Shown: positions 51,239 through 60,237, numbered from the stretch's first letter. The stretch is 64,000 nucleotides of DNA from Leucobacter chromiireducens subsp. solipictus (GCF_016758195.1 NZ_QYAC01000008.1:157507-221506), one strand, 5' to 3'. Notes: generated from the sequence alone by a model not told the origin. Numbers and translations: made by a program.

Positions 51239-52646
51239 AGCGCTCGCTCCGGGCACGGAGCCCCAGGGTGACCGCGCGGGCCAGCATGAACACGATCGTG
51301 AACCCCGCCGTCAGCGCGACGAGCGCCGGTGCCCCGCTGGGGGCGAGCCGGGTGAGGAGCCAGAGGATCGGCAGATAGACGGCGAGGTTCACCATGCTGG
51401 TCCACGCGAGGTAGCGCGCGTCTCCGGCTCCCATAAGTACGCCGTCGAGCACGAAGACGAGCCCGCCGAGCGGCAGCGAGATGCCGAGCACGAGGAGCGC
51501 TGGCGGCAGGATCTCGAGCACCGCGGCCTCACCGGTGAACACGCGGCCGAGCACGGGACTGGTGGCGGCGAGCAGGCCGCCGATCACGGCCCCGCAGGCG
51601 ATGCCCCAGAACACGCTGCGCCGCGTGATGAGGCGGGCTCGGCGGGCGTCGCTCGCGCCGAGGGCGTCGCCGATCAGGGCCTGCGCGGCGATGGCGAGCG
51701 CGTCGAGCGCGAACGCCGCGGTCGAGAAGATCGTGAACACGACCTGATACCCCGCGGTGGCGGCGGTGCCGTGGCTGGTCGCGGCGAAGACGGTGGAGAG
51801 CAGCGCGGCGCGCAGCCCGAGCGTGCGGATGAACAGCCACCCGCCGCTGCGGCCGGCGTGCCCGAGCCCGTCGCGGTGCGGGAGGAAGCCCGCGCCCGCC
51901 CGCCGCGCGTGGCGCGCGATGACGATCAGGTACACGGCGACCATGCCCCACTGGGCGATGATGGTGCCCCAGGCGCTGCCCGCGATCCCGAAGCCGAGCC
52001 CGAGGATGAACCACACGTTGAGGATCGCGTTGATCGCGAAGCCGATGGTGGCGACCGCGAGCGGCGTGCGCGTGTCCTGGAGTCCGCGCAGCAGCCCGCT
52101 CGCAGCAAAGACCACGAGCATGGCCGGGATTCCGAGGCAGGAGACCGTGAGGTAGATCCGGGCCTGCTCCGCCGTGTCCGGCGCGACGCCAAACGCGGCG
52201 ATCAGCGGGCCGCTGAGCAGCCAGATCGCGATCCCGACCACGATCCCGATCCCGAGCGCGAGCCACAACCCGTCCACGCCCGCCTGCACGGCCCCGCGCA
52301 GATCTCCCGCGCCGCGACGCCGCGCCACGAGCGGGGTCGTCGAATACGCGAGGAACACCATGAGCCCCACGGCGGTCTGCAGGATCGCGCCCGCAACGGC
52401 GAGCCCGGCGAGCGGGGCCATCCCCAGGTGCCCCACGAGCGCCGAGTCCACGAGAAGAAACAGCGGCTCCGCGACGAGGGCGCCGAGCGCGGGGATCGCC
52501 AAGTGTGCGATCCCGCGGTCGATCCTGCGGCGCTCCGCGCGAGCCGTCTCGGGGGCTCCTGCCTCGTCCGCGCGTCCGGGGACGGCCGCTGCGGGGCGGC
52601 CCGGCTCGGGGCTGGGAACCGGGGAGGGGGCGGGGTGCTCGGACAT
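51219..52646 (-). CDS. MATE-family efflux transporter
   Basis: A 475-residue protein with about twelve helices of the MATE family (DinF/NorM type): IAHLAIPALGALVAEPLFLLVDSALVGHLG, LAGLAVAGAILQTAVG, TIGFAINAILNVWFILGLGFGIAGSAWGTIIAQ and LAIAAQALIGDALGA. It exports drugs or metabolites by Na+/H+ exchange. The N-terminal 40 residues are Pro/Ala/Glu-rich. ATG at 52646 was chosen; a start at 52676 is also open. Confidence 0.9.
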   Translation of the reverse strand: MSEHPAPSPVPSPEPGRPAAAVPGRADEAGAPETARAERRRIDRGIAHLAIPALGALVAEPLFLLVDSALVGHLGMAPLAGLAVAGAILQTAVGLMVFLAYSTTPLVARRRGAGDLRGAVQAGVDGLWLALGIGIVVGIAIWLLSGPLIAAFGVAPDTAEQARIYLTVSCLGIPAMLVVFAASGLLRGLQDTRTPLAVATIGFAINAILNVWFILGLGFGIAGSAWGTIIAQWGMVAVYLIVIARHARRAGAGFLPHRDGLGHAGRSGGWLFIRTLGLRAALLSTVFAATSHGTAATAGYQVVFTIFSTAAFALDALAIAAQALIGDALGASDARRARLITRRSVFWGIACGAVIGGLLAATSPVLGRVFTGEAAVLEILPPALLVLGISLPLGGLVFVLDGVLMGAGDARYLAWTSMVNLAVYLPILWLLTRLAPSGAPALVALTAGFTIVFMLARAVTLGLRARSERWVRLGV

Positions 52647-52774
52647 GAGCACTACCGTAGCGGCTGCCTCCGACACGGGCCTTTCGGCGAGCGGCGGCCG
52701 GAAGCCAGCAGGGTATTCGGCGTGAATGCGCGCGCACCCCGGGCAACGTCAGTCGTCCCGGCTAGTCTGGACGC

Positions 52775-54751
52775 ATGAGCAACGTAGCGCCTGCCTCCGG
52801 CATCGACCTCAGCGAACTTGATCCTGCCGTCCGCCCCCAGGACGACCTCTACCGGCACGTCAATGGCAAGTGGATTGAACGCACGGAGATCCCGAGCGAC
52901 AAGGCGCGCTACGGCTCCTTCGCCGTGCTCGCGGAGAACGCCGAGGAGGCGGTCCGGGACATTATTACCGGCACCGAGGCTCCCGCACCCGGTGCCCCAG
53001 CGACTGCCGAGGCGGATAAGGTGGCCGCGCTGTACGCGAGCTTTATGGACGTGGAGCGCGTTGACGCGCTGGGCGCCCAGCCCATCGCTGACGAGATCGC
53101 GCGCACGCTCGCGCTCGGCAGCACCGAGGAGCTGATCGCGCACGTCGGCCGGTTGGAGCGGCGCGGCCTCGGCGGGTTCTTCGGCATGTTCGTCGACAAC
53201 GACCCGGGGGATCCCGCGCGCTACATCGTCTTCGTGATGCAGGGCGGCCTCGGCCTGCCCGACGAGTCCTACTATCGCGAGGAGCAGTTCGCGGAGATCC
53301 GTGAGCAGTACCAGGCGCACATCGCGCGCATGCTGGGCCTTGCCGGGGTCGCCGACGCGGACCGGCTGGCCGGGTTGAGCTACGACCTGGAGCGCCGGAT
53401 CGCCGCCTCCCACTGGGACAAGGTTGCGAGCCGCGACATTCAGAAGCTCTACAACCTCCGCACCTTCGCGGAGCTCGGGGAGATCACCCCGAAGCTCGAT
53501 TGGTCCGCCTACCTTGCGGCGATGGGAGCGCCGACCGCCGCGTTCGCCGAGGTCGTCGCCGCACAGCCCGAGGCGCTCACTGGACTGTCGGAGCTGTTGG
53601 TGGAGGCAGAGCTGGAGGCCTGGAAGGCGTGGACGATCTGGGGGATCGTGCGGGGATCGGCAGCGCTGCTGTCGCAGGAGATCTCCCGCGCGAACTTCGA
53701 GTTCTACGGCACCGCGCTCACGGGGGCGACGGAGCAGCGCGACCGCTGGCGGCGCGGCGTCTCCTTCGTCGAGGGCGCGATGGGCGAGGCCGTGGGCCGG
53801 ATCTACGTGGAACGCCACTTTGACGAGGACGCGAAGGCCGCCATGGATGGCCTGGTCGAGCACCTGATCGAGGCCTACCGCGAGTCGATCCAGCAGCTCG
53901 AGTGGATGGGGGCCGACACCCGTACCCGCGCGCTCGACAAGCTCGACCGCTTCACCCCGAAGATCGGGTACCCCGTGAAGTGGCGGGACTACTCCGCGCT
54001 CACGGTCGATGCGGGGGACCTGTTCGGCAACGCGCGCAGCGTCTCCGAGGTCGAGTTCCTGCGCGAGCTCGGCAAGGTCGGCAAGCCGATCGATCGCGAC
54101 GAGTGGTTCATGACCCCGCAGACGGTCAACGCGTACTACAACCCGGGCTTCAACGAGATCGTGTTCCCCGCGGCGATCCTGCAGCCCCCGTTCTTCGACA
54201 AGAATGTCGACGCGGCGGCGAATTTCGGCGCGATCGGGGCCGTTATCGGCCACGAGATCGGCCACGGCTTCGACGATCAGGGCTCCCGCTACGACGGCGA
54301 GGGGCGCCTCACCGACTGGTGGACCGAGTCGGATCGCGCCGCGTTCGAGCAGCTGACGAGCGCGCTCATTGGCCAGTACAACGAGCTCTCGCCTGAGGGC
54401 GCCGACGGTCAGACGGTGAACGGTGAGCTGACGATCGGCGAGAACATCGGGGACCTGTCCGGGCTTGAGATCGCGTGGAAGGCGTACCTGCGTTCGCTCG
54501 CCGGGGCCGAATCGCCCGTCATCGATGGGCTGACGGGCGCGGAGCGGTTCTTCCTCTCCTGGGCGCAGGCCTGGCAGCAGAAGTCGCGCCCCGAGGAGAC
54601 CGTGCGACTGCTCACGATCGACCCGCACTCGCCCAATGAGTTCCGGTGCAACCAGATCCTGCGCAACCTCGCCCCGTTCCACGAGGCCTACGGTACGCAG
54701 CCCGGCGACGCGCTGTGGCTCGATCCGGCGGAGCGCGTCAGCATCTGGTAG
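52775..54751 (+). CDS. M13-family metallopeptidase (neprilysin-like)
   Basis: A 658-residue zinc metallopeptidase. The N-terminal part has LDPAVRPQDDLYRHVNGKWIERTEIPSDKARYGSF; the zinc site is HEIGH in VIGHEIGHGFDDQGSRYD (near residue 493) with the third ligand Glu in GENIGDLSGLEIAWKAY. The end is DALWLDPAERVSIW, as usual for the family. No signal peptide is visible, so it is probably cytoplasmic, as in PepO-type enzymes. It cleaves oligopeptides. Confidence 0.94.
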   Translation: MSNVAPASGIDLSELDPAVRPQDDLYRHVNGKWIERTEIPSDKARYGSFAVLAENAEEAVRDIITGTEAPAPGAPATAEADKVAALYASFMDVERVDALGAQPIADEIARTLALGSTEELIAHVGRLERRGLGGFFGMFVDNDPGDPARYIVFVMQGGLGLPDESYYREEQFAEIREQYQAHIARMLGLAGVADADRLAGLSYDLERRIAASHWDKVASRDIQKLYNLRTFAELGEITPKLDWSAYLAAMGAPTAAFAEVVAAQPEALTGLSELLVEAELEAWKAWTIWGIVRGSAALLSQEISRANFEFYGTALTGATEQRDRWRRGVSFVEGAMGEAVGRIYVERHFDEDAKAAMDGLVEHLIEAYRESIQQLEWMGADTRTRALDKLDRFTPKIGYPVKWRDYSALTVDAGDLFGNARSVSEVEFLRELGKVGKPIDRDEWFMTPQTVNAYYNPGFNEIVFPAAILQPPFFDKNVDAAANFGAIGAVIGHEIGHGFDDQGSRYDGEGRLTDWWTESDRAAFEQLTSALIGQYNELSPEGADGQTVNGELTIGENIGDLSGLEIAWKAYLRSLAGAESPVIDGLTGAERFFLSWAQAWQQKSRPEETVRLLTIDPHSPNEFRCNQILRNLAPFHEAYGTQPGDALWLDPAERVSIW

Positions 54752-54772
54752 CCCCGGCCGCCGGGTCCGGAC

Positions 54773-55855
54773 CTATGACGTCTCGGACCCGGTGCGCAGC
54801 GCCTCAGTTTCAGTGCGATCCGCGAGATCTGAGAAATCCGTGTGCTCGGCGTGATCCCTGTGTTCGGCGCGATCCGTGTGCTCGGCGAGATCCGTGTGCC
54901 CGGCGCGCCGCTCCGCGCGCAGTGCTTTCTGCTCCGCGCGCTCCGCTTTTCGGGCACTCCGCTCGCCCTTCCGTGCCACGGACCGCTCGCGCAGCGTAGG
55001 CTGCGCGGCCGTTTCGGCGCGGAGCATCGCGAGTTCGTCCGGCAGCGCGTGCGGGGCAGGGCCGAAGGCGGTGCGGGATCGCGCGACGACCCGCCGCGCC
55101 ATCACGAAGTTGCCAGAACCGCCGAGCACGGCCCCGATGCCGTAGGGCATGATCTTGCTGATGACCGAGGCACCGCCCGCGCGCGCGGCCTTCCGAATGA
55201 ACATGTCCTTCAACTGTCCCACCAGCGGGCCGACGAGCTGCCGCGGCATCGAGGACGAGACGAGCTCGCCCCAGAACGAGGATCGGGACGTGCCGCCGGA
55301 CGCCTGCTGTGTGATCTGACGGAGGAGCCCGAGCCCCTCGTCGCCGAGGAGCAGCGTCAGGACGAGGATCCGAGCGCGGTCCGGATCGCGCAGCGCGATG
55401 CCGTGGAGCTCGGCGAGCGAGTGCGCGTAGAGTGCGGTCGCTTCAAGGAACCCCACGGTCTCCGCGCTGGCAATGCCGAGCGCGGCCACAGTGCCGATCC
55501 CGGGCACCGCTGCTGCGGCCCCGACCCCGCTGCCGCCCGCGGTGACGGCGGCGAGGTAGCGGCGCTCGAGCGAACGGGCGAGCATCGCGGGAGACATTTC
55601 GGGGTTGCGCGCGCCCACCCGGCGCAGGTGCGCGAGCACGAGCGGGCGCTGGATCGCGAGGACCCGATCGACGGCCCGGTCGAGCATGGTGAGTCGCGCG
55701 GTGTCCTCCGGGGCCTGGGTATTCCACTCGACGACGTGGGTGTCCGGTGCGGGAAAGACCACGCCCGCGGGCGCGCCAGTGACGGGCACCGGGGACTCGG
55801 GTGGGAGCCACCGGGTCACGGTTTCGGGCGCACGCCGCTCGGGTTCTTCGTTCAC
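54773..55855 (-). CDS. EcsC-family protein with hexapeptide-repeat tail
   Basis: A 360-residue protein with a central EcsC-like region (GVGAAAAVPGIGTVAALGIASAETVGFLEATALYA, ISKIMPYGIGAVLGGSGNFVMARRVV). The last part is charged, with coiled-coil KGERSARKAERAEQKALRAERR and a repeat of about six residues (AEHTDR-like). EcsC family role is unknown. It lies 9 bp downstream of the quinone-reductase gene, so it may be in the same operon. Confidence 0.78.
   Translation of the reverse strand: MNEEPERRAPETVTRWLPPESPVPVTGAPAGVVFPAPDTHVVEWNTQAPEDTARLTMLDRAVDRVLAIQRPLVLAHLRRVGARNPEMSPAMLARSLERRYLAAVTAGGSGVGAAAAVPGIGTVAALGIASAETVGFLEATALYAHSLAELHGIALRDPDRARILVLTLLLGDEGLGLLRQITQQASGGTSRSSFWGELVSSSMPRQLVGPLVGQLKDMFIRKAARAGGASVISKIMPYGIGAVLGGSGNFVMARRVVARSRTAFGPAPHALPDELAMLRAETAAQPTLRERSVARKGERSARKAERAEQKALRAERRAGHTDLAEHTDRAEHRDHAEHTDFSDLADRTETEALRTGSETS
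54841..54912. repeat. 18-bp tandem repeats in the EcsC-like gene
   Basis: Four 18-bp units of the form TGTGCTCGGCGNGATCCN (54841-54858, 54859-54876, 54877-54894, 54895-54912, the last degenerate) encode the hexapeptide repeat near the protein C-terminus. Copy number may vary between strains. Confidence 0.8.
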
Positions 55856-55864
55856 ATCTGCAGA

Positions 55865-56509
55865 TTAAACGACCTTGCTGAGTGCAGGAACTGATGATCG
55901 CTGAGAGCGTGCGTGCGCGGGGTCCGGCGTGTGGCGCGCGGCGTCTCGGCGACCGTCGGCCATTCCCAGGTGCGCGGCGCGCTCGATCCAGCGCTCGATG
56001 CGGCGATCGCTCGCCGTGCCCACGCCGAGGAAGCGATGGACCCGAAACGGGCGCACTCCCACGAAGCGGAGCGTGTGACGCGCCACCTGGCCGGCCGCCG
56101 CGTTGCCCGTGAACGGCAGGGCGAACGCCGGGGTATCGGCGAGCATGAGGAAGCGGCCGGAACGCCCGCGCAGGAGCCCGATCGGGAGGCCGAGCTTCGA
56201 CATCCGGTACTCGTCGCCGGGGAGCAGGGCCCGATCGAAGAAGCCCTTGAGGAGCGCGGGGACCCCGCCCCACCACATCGGGGCGACCACGACAATGCGG
56301 CGTGCCTCGTGGAGTGCGGCGCGCGCGTCCGCGAGGTCCGGTTCGACGGGGATGCGCTTGCGATAGCCGAATCGCATGTGCAGGTCGAACTCCAGGTCAC
56401 GGAGCGTGAGGACGCGCGCATCGCCGTGGGCCGCGGCGTAGCGACGCGCGAGCTCGGCGGAGAGCGAGTCGGGATTGGGGTGGCCGTCGATCACGAGCGC
56501 AGCGGGCAC
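55865..56509 (-). CDS. NAD(P)H dehydrogenase (quinone), flavodoxin-like
   Basis: A 214-residue flavodoxin-fold enzyme of the NQO1/MdaB/YwrO family. It shows ALVIDGHPNPDSLSAELARRY at the start, ARVLTLRDLEFD, IVVVAPMWWGGVPALLKGFFDRALLPGDEYRMS and GRFLMLADTPA. It would reduce quinones by two electrons with FMN/FAD. The GTG at 56509 was chosen because the family fold starts there and AGGA lies upstream. It is divergent from a TetR gene with a double operator between. Confidence 0.88.
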   Translation of the reverse strand: MPAALVIDGHPNPDSLSAELARRYAAAHGDARVLTLRDLEFDLHMRFGYRKRIPVEPDLADARAALHEARRIVVVAPMWWGGVPALLKGFFDRALLPGDEYRMSKLGLPIGLLRGRSGRFLMLADTPAFALPFTGNAAAGQVARHTLRFVGVRPFRVHRFLGVGTASDRRIERWIERAAHLGMADGRRDAARHTPDPAHARSQRSSVPALSKVV

Positions 56510-56516
56510 AGGAAAT

Positions 56517-56560
56517 CCTATCTTGACAGTGTCAACCAGTGTGGACAGTGTCAAGATAGG
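56517..56560. promoter_or_regulatory. Double TetR operator
   Basis: TTGACAGTGTCAA (56523-56535) is a perfect palindrome, and TGGACAGTGTCAA (56542-56554) is a second copy, 19 bp on. The whole segment 56517-56560 is an inverted repeat (17-bp arms, one mismatch). It lies in the short gap between divergent quinone-reductase and TetR genes. Confidence 0.8.
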
Positions 56561-56574
56561 GGACAATGTTGCTC

Positions 56575-57177
56575 ATGTCAACTTCCCGGGAGTCCTACCA
56601 CCACGGCCGCCTGGCCGATGCGCTGGAGGAGGCCGCGCTGCACCTGCTGGAGCAGATGCCCGCCGCCGAGATCAGCCTGCGCGAGGTGGCGCGGGCCGCG
56701 AACGTGAGTCACAACGCTCCGTACCACCACTTCCGGGACCGGCTCGGGCTGCTGAAGGCCCTGGCCGAGCGCAGCATGGACGACCTCACGGCCGCGGTCG
56801 AGGCGGCGATCGACGGTGCCGGGGTGGAGGCCGATGCCCGCCTCCGCGCGGGCGGGGCCGCCTACATCCGATTCGCGGTCGCCCACCCGCACGCCTTCAA
56901 CGTGGTCTACGACCCGCTCGTCTGCGTGCCCACCCAGCCCAGTGTGGCGATGGCCCCCCGGATTGAGCGCCTGGAGCGCGTCCTCGCCGAGACCGTTGCC
57001 GCCACGGGCCTCGTCGCCGAGGCCGAGATCCGCGCGCTCTGGGGGCTGGTGCACGGCCTCGGGACGCTCTGCGCCGCGGGGCACTTCACCGAGGCGGAGG
57101 CCCTCGCGGCGAGCGATGCCGCGATCACTCGCCTGCTCGCCGGCCTCACGCGGGAGGAAAACGCCATCGATGGGTGA
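56575..57177 (+). CDS. TetR-family regulator
   Basis: A 200-residue TetR protein with an N-terminal helix-turn-helix (REVARAANVSHNAPYHHFRDRLGLLKALAERS) and a C-terminal domain of the TetR_C_33-like type. It most likely represses the divergent quinone-reductase gene. ATG 56575 was chosen because GGGGA is 11 bp upstream; an ATG at 56566 is too close to it. Confidence 0.88.
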   Translation: MSTSRESYHHGRLADALEEAALHLLEQMPAAEISLREVARAANVSHNAPYHHFRDRLGLLKALAERSMDDLTAAVEAAIDGAGVEADARLRAGGAAYIRFAVAHPHAFNVVYDPLVCVPTQPSVAMAPRIERLERVLAETVAATGLVAEAEIRALWGLVHGLGTLCAAGHFTEAEALAASDAAITRLLAGLTREENAIDG

Positions 57178-57227
57178 GTTTTGGGTGCTTCAGGCCGCGT
57201 GAAGCACCCAAAACTCACCCATCGATG
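57165..57227. terminator. 28-bp-arm hairpin overlapping the TetR stop
   Basis: Perfect arms at 57165-57192 and 57200-57227 with a 7-nt loop. The stop codon of the TetR gene (57175-57177) lies in the left arm, and the left arm contains a TTTT run. The 130 bp beyond it to the trhO stop is G+C-rich and shows nothing recognisable. Confidence 0.85.
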
Positions 57228-57356
57228 CGCGCGCCGGGCGTGGGAGTGGGTGCGCGCGCCGTGGGTGGGGCGCGGGTGTGGGAGAGGGTGTACGCGCCGG
57301 GCGCGCGGGAGTGGGCGCACGCGTCGCGTGCGGGCCCCGGGCGCCCGGCGCGGAGG

Positions 57357-58307
57357 TTACGCCGCGACGGTCGCGTGCGCAGGGCAGTGCGCGCCCGCGT
57401 GGGTCGCGCAGGCGACAAAGCGTGCGCGGCAGGCCTGATCGGCGCAGTTGGCGAGGTGGGTCGTGTGCTCGCCGCAGACCGTGCAGGTGCCCAGCTGCGC
57501 GGCGCCGGGGGCGAACTCCATGGCCTCCCGCCCGTCAAAGACCGCGAGGGAGCCCTCCCAGAGCCCGTCGTTGCCGAAGGCTTCGCCGTAGCGGACGATC
57601 CCGCCGTCGATCTGGTAAACCTCGCCGAAGCCACGCTCGATCATTGCGGCGGAGAGGATCTCGCAGCGGATCCCGCCCGTGCAGTACGTGACGACCGGGC
57701 GACCCTTCAGCTCGTCGAACGCCCCGCTCTCGATCTGCGTGATGAAGTCGTGCGTGGTGCGGGTGTCGGGCACCACGGCACCCTTGAAGCGGCCGATCTC
57801 CGCCTCCCAGGCGTTGCGCCCGTCGAAGAACACGACGTCGTCGCCCCGCTCGGCGACCAGCTCGTTCACCGCGGCGGGGGAGAGGTGGGTGCCGCCGCCG
57901 ACGACCCCGTCTGCGTCCACCCGGGTTTCGTCGGGGATGCCGAAGGCGACGAGCTCGTCGCGCACCTTGACGCTGAGTTTGGGGAAGTCGGCGGAACGCT
58001 TCCAGGGCGCGCTGCGGTCGACGCCGTGCAGCATCGTCGGCTCGGTCTCGGCGAAGCCGGAGCCCTCGCTCCACTTCACCTCGAGGCCGGCGAACGGGGC
58101 GTACTCGCGGGTGCGCCGCGCGTACTGCTTGCACGCGTCGAGCTCGCCGCCGACCGTGCCGTTGATGCCGTGCCGCGAGATGATGATGCGTCCCCGCAGC
58201 CCGAGCGACTCGCAGAGCTGCTGCTGCCACAGGCGCACCGCCTCGGGGTCAGTAACCGGGGCGAACACGTAGTAGAGCAGGATCTTGGCGTCAGACACGC
58301 CTCCCAT
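57357..58307 (-). CDS. trhO: tRNA uridine(34) hydroxylase TrhO (rhodanese-related)
   Basis: A 316-residue YceA/TrhO-type protein. It has [38 protein letters not shown], the rhodanese active-site loop [17 protein letters not shown] (catalytic Cys) and a zinc-like C-terminal [19 protein letters not shown]. TrhO makes 5-hydroxyuridine at tRNA position 34. Start at 58307 is provisional; a GTG at 58298 gives the same protein minus three residues. Confidence 0.92.
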   Translation of the reverse strand: MGGVSDAKILLYYVFAPVTDPEAVRLWQQQLCESLGLRGRIIISRHGINGTVGGELDACKQYARRTREYAPFAGLEVKWSEGSGFAETEPTMLHGVDRSAPWKRSADFPKLSVKVRDELVAFGIPDETRVDADGVVGGGTHLSPAAVNELVAERGDDVVFFDGRNAWEAEIGRFKGAVVPDTRTTHDFITQIESGAFDELKGRPVVTYCTGGIRCEILSAAMIERGFGEVYQIDGGIVRYGEAFGNDGLWEGSLAVFDGREAMEFAPGAAQLGTCTVCGEHTTHLANCADQACRARFVACATHAGAHCPAHATVAA

Positions 58308-58359
58308 GGTACGCGGGGTGGCTGGACGCGTGGCGCGTCGCGGGCGGTGGACCGGGCGC

Positions 58360-58390
58360 TTGACATTTACGTAACGTCAACTCTTACGGT
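58360..58390 (+). promoter_or_regulatory. MerR-type promoter of the TipAS-like gene
   Basis: A -35 TTGACA (58360-58365) and -10 TACGGT (58385-58390) are separated by 19 bp, the stretched spacing typical of MerR-regulated promoters. TTGAC (58360-58364) and GTCAA (58376-58380) form a partial palindrome within it. This indicates autoregulation by the encoded MerR protein. Confidence 0.65.
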
Positions 58391-58453
58391 GAGGGTGTGC
58401 ACGAAATCGTGGACACTGCCACACGGCAGAGCATCGGAGGGGTCGGACGGATC

Positions 58454-59287
58454 ATGGAGCGATCGATTCAGGAGGTGGCGCGCGCCGCGGGCACCACCTC
58501 GCGTACGCTGCGCCACTACGACCGCGTCGGGATCCTGCCGCCGAGCCGGATCGGGAGCAACGGCTACCGCTACTACGACGAGCGGGCGCTGGTGCGCCTG
58601 CAGCGCGTGCTCCTGCTCCGCGACCTGGGACTCGGGCTCGACGCCATCGCTGAGGTCCTCGCGTCCCAGGACGCGCAGGCGGGATCCGCCGAGGCGCCCG
58701 AGCACGCGGAAGCGCGGATCCTGGCCACGCACCTCGAACTCCTGCAGCGCGAGCGCGGCCGGATCACGGAGCAGATCGGTGCCGTCGAGCGCACGATCGC
58801 GGCGCTGCGCCAGCCCAGCACCGATGCACCGAGAACACACACCGAAAGGGACCTGATGTCCGAAAACATGTTCGCCGGATTCGATCACTCCGAGTATCGC
58901 GAAGAGGTGGCCGAACGCTGGGGCCGCGACGCGGCCGAGCGCAGCAGCGCCTGGTGGGACGGGCTCGACGAGTCCGAGCGCGCCTCGTGGATGGGCCGGG
59001 TGGCCGAGCTGAACCGAGACTGGACGGCCGCCGCCGCACGGGGCATCGATCCCGCGTCCCCGGAGGCGCAGCAGCTTGCGGCGCGGCACGTGGCCTGGCT
59101 GCGCTCGGTGCCGGGCACGCCCGCGAACGAGCCCGCGGGCGATCTCGCCGGCTACGTCACCGGCCTCGCGGAAATGTACGTGCTCGACGAGCGCTTCGCC
59201 GCCAACTATGGCGGGCAGCCCGGGGCCACCCTCGTGCGTGACGCGCTGCTCAGCTACGTCGCGACCGAGCTCGGGGGGAGCCGCTAG
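58454..59287 (+). CDS. MerR-family regulator with TipAS-type domain
   Basis: A 277-residue TipAL-like regulator. The N-terminal MerR DNA-binding part is SIQEVARAAGTTSRTLRHYDRVGILPPSRIGSNGYRYYDERALVRLQRVLLLRDLGLGLDAIAEVL, followed by a coiled-coil (residues about 75 to 130) and the TipAS antibiotic-binding domain (FAGFDHSEYREEVAERWGRDA, WWDGLDESERASWMGRVAELNRDW). ATG at 58454 has GGAGGGG 10 bp upstream. The gene ends sharing a stop with the opposing GntR gene. A leaderless start at GTG 58397 is also possible. Confidence 0.9.
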   Translation: MERSIQEVARAAGTTSRTLRHYDRVGILPPSRIGSNGYRYYDERALVRLQRVLLLRDLGLGLDAIAEVLASQDAQAGSAEAPEHAEARILATHLELLQRERGRITEQIGAVERTIAALRQPSTDAPRTHTERDLMSENMFAGFDHSEYREEVAERWGRDAAERSSAWWDGLDESERASWMGRVAELNRDWTAAAARGIDPASPEAQQLAARHVAWLRSVPGTPANEPAGDLAGYVTGLAEMYVLDERFAANYGGQPGATLVRDALLSYVATELGGSR

Positions 59288-60063
59288 ACCTGGGCCTTCT
59301 CCTGCGCCTCGCGGGCGCTGTCAATGCGCTGCTGCTGCTCCGGCGTGCGCGAGAGCGGCGGCACGACCTCGTGCTGATCGTTCACGATCACCACGTCGTG
59401 GTCCACGTGATCCACCATCGCGTGGACCGCGTCGATGAAGTCGCGGCGGCGGATCGCGTCGAGGACGCGGGCGTGGTCGCGCTCCATCTCGGCACCCGTG
59501 GCGACGTTCGCCAGGCGGCCCCGGTGCTCCGGGGTGCGCAGGCGGTCGTTGATCCCGGCGTAGAGCGAGGCGAGCAACCGGTTCTTCGCCGCGTCGAACA
59601 CGAGGCGGTGGAACTTGCTGTCGAAGGCGGAGTCGCCGCCTTCGGCGAAGCCGAGCACGGGGCACCGCGTGCACCCGATCTCCTCGGTGGCCGCGAGCTC
59701 GAGCGCGGCCATGTCCTCCTCGGTGCGGTGGATCGCGGCCTGCTGCGCGGCCTCGATCTCGAGGGCGCGGCGGTAGCTCAAGATCTCTTCGAGCGTGAAA
59801 TCGGTGAGGAACTCATTGAGCAGCGTGCTCGTGGGCGCGGCCGAGCGCACGAAGGTGCCTCGCCCCGGCAGCGTCTCGATCATGCCGATGCTCGCGAGCG
59901 AGCGCACCGCCTCGCGTACCGTCGAGCGGCCGACGCCGGTCTGCTCCGCGAGCTCGGGCTCGATCGGGATCCTGCTCCCCACCGGCCACTCGCCGGTCGT
60001 GATCTTGCGGCGCAGATATGCGAGGGTCGCTCGGGCTCGTTCTGAACCTGTCGTCACAGCCAT
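59284..60063 (-). CDS. GntR-family regulator with FCD domain
   Basis: A 259-residue FadR-type regulator. The N-terminal winged helix is ITTGEWPVGSRIPIEPELAEQTGVGRSTVREAVRSLASIGMIETLPGRGTFVRS; the C-terminal FCD domain has SYRRALEIEAAQQAA, FDSKFHRLVFDAAKNRLLA and HARVLDAIRRRDFIDAVHAMVDH (metal-ligand His/Asp). It senses a small carboxylate in most relatives. Stop overlaps that of the TipAS gene through the shared CTAG. Confidence 0.88.
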   Translation of the reverse strand: MAVTTGSERARATLAYLRRKITTGEWPVGSRIPIEPELAEQTGVGRSTVREAVRSLASIGMIETLPGRGTFVRSAAPTSTLLNEFLTDFTLEEILSYRRALEIEAAQQAAIHRTEEDMAALELAATEEIGCTRCPVLGFAEGGDSAFDSKFHRLVFDAAKNRLLASLYAGINDRLRTPEHRGRLANVATGAEMERDHARVLDAIRRRDFIDAVHAMVDHVDHDVVIVNDQHEVVPPLSRTPEQQQRIDSAREAQEKAQV

Positions 60064-60237
60064 GTTCACCCCGGATCTCGTGTGGCGCAGGCGCGCCACT
60101 CATCGCCTCCAGTATAGCGACCGATGTCCTGGCAAGCCGGGGCGTGACCTCGTATGCTGAGGCGCAGACGGGCCGGTCAAACGGCCTCACCGCGCCGATG
60201 TGATCCGTACCGGCGCCTGATCAGGGAGGAGCGGGTG

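Noticed and set aside
57228..57356. G+C-rich GTGGG/GCGCG-rich segment before the trhO stop
   Set aside because: Looked like a repeat at first, but no regular unit is present; treated as plain intergenic sequence.
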